Shown: one piece after another, positions 5,521 through 5,596 of the stretch
Position numbering within the stretch: the stretch's first letter is position 1
Layout of the letters: every line of letters begins with the position of its first letter
Source: Chloroflexota bacterium
GTDB lineage: Bacteria; Chloroflexota; Anaerolineae; 4572-78; J111
Assembly: GCA_003694775.1 (NCBI GenBank)
Contig: RFJV01000591.1
Coordinates: 1-5,596 of the forward strand
DNA length: 5,596 bases
Direction of reading: 5' to 3'
Translations under genes and position numbers: made by a program
Notes under the pieces: model-generated
What the model saw: the letters and a program-made list of their open reading frames with translations, nothing else
Database searches by the model: none
What the model was told of the DNA's origin: nothing

Positions 5521-5596
5521 ATGTTTCAAAGGTTTGACGAATTGACGAAAGCGGGTACGTTTTGGATGTTTCCGTTACCTGGTCGCTTCGTCCAAA
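5521..5596 (+). CDS. Possible start of a divergent gene, cut by the window edge (weak)
   Basis: An ATG at 5521 opens a frame of 25 codons that reaches the window end without a stop. GAGGG at 5511-5515 lies 5 nt before it, an acceptable ribosome binding site. The beginning MFQRFDELTKAG is plausible but matches nothing I recognise. If real, the gene is divergent from the kinase operon and 5352-5520 is a shared control region. Against it, the frame is short, no convincing plus-strand promoter is visible (only TATACT at 5466 without a -35 box), and the tandem and direct repeats would fall inside it. Confidence 0.2.
   Translation, partial: MFQRFDELTKAGTFWMFPLPGRFVQ
5534..5549. repeat. Tandem 8-bp repeat (TTGACGAA twice)
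   Basis: TTGACGAA occurs twice back to back, about 40 bp upstream of the P1 -35 box. The position suits an activator site for P1. Each copy also starts with a -35-like TTGACG on the plus strand, but I find no good -10 box after it. Confidence 0.4.
5550..5559. repeat. 10-bp direct repeat, copy 2 (AGCGGGTACG)
   Basis: Exact second copy of the sequence at 5407-5416, upstream of P1 and directly after the TTGACGAA tandem repeat. Confidence 0.4.

Noticed and set aside
5312..5545. A 77-codon plus-strand open frame over the promoter region
   Set aside because: It runs antisense through the kinase start and both promoters, with no clear ribosome binding site and no recognisable content.

Overview
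The window reads as a bacterial phospho-signalling operon. Five genes lie on the minus strand, tightly spaced and in one direction: (1) a soluble Ser/Thr kinase fused to an eight-blade PQQ-type beta-propeller (5351-3201); (2) a PP2C-family phosphatase (3143-2295); (3) a fusion of a DnaJ J-domain, a VWA domain and a helical tail (2290-809); (4) a zinc-ribbon plus FHA protein (816-307); (5) an 81-residue protein of unknown function (290-45). The gaps are 57 nt, 4 nt, an 8-nt overlap and 16 nt, so co-transcription and partial translational coupling are very likely.

Only 5352-5596 lacks a confident gene. It holds two sigma-70-like promoters pointing into the operon, a 12-bp perfect palindrome touching the kinase ribosome binding site, a 10-bp direct repeat and an 8-bp tandem repeat. 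A divergent gene may start at 5521 and leave the window, but this is weak. The last 44 bases after the final gene (1-44) show no clear terminator.

From established families, the kinase should phosphorylate Ser/Thr residues, the PP2C protein reverse this, and the FHA domain bind phosphothreonine. The VWA protein carries an intact metal site (MIDAS), and its J-domain has the HPD motif needed to stimulate an Hsp70 (DnaK). The kinase-phosphatase-VWA-FHA combination recalls the TerY-P triad (VWA, PP2C, kinase) and the kinase/phosphatase/FHA control modules of type VI secretion. However, no Ter, secretion or membrane component is visible here, and the J-domain fusion brings in a chaperone element. 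My inference is a cytoplasmic phospho-switch linked to protein-complex assembly or protein quality control.

The organism is a moderately GC-rich bacterium. Kinase style, soluble multidomain signalling proteins and near-consensus promoters fit Chloroflexota (for example Anaerolineae) best in my judgement. Some Clostridia-like Bacillota or cyanobacteria cannot be excluded from the sequence alone.
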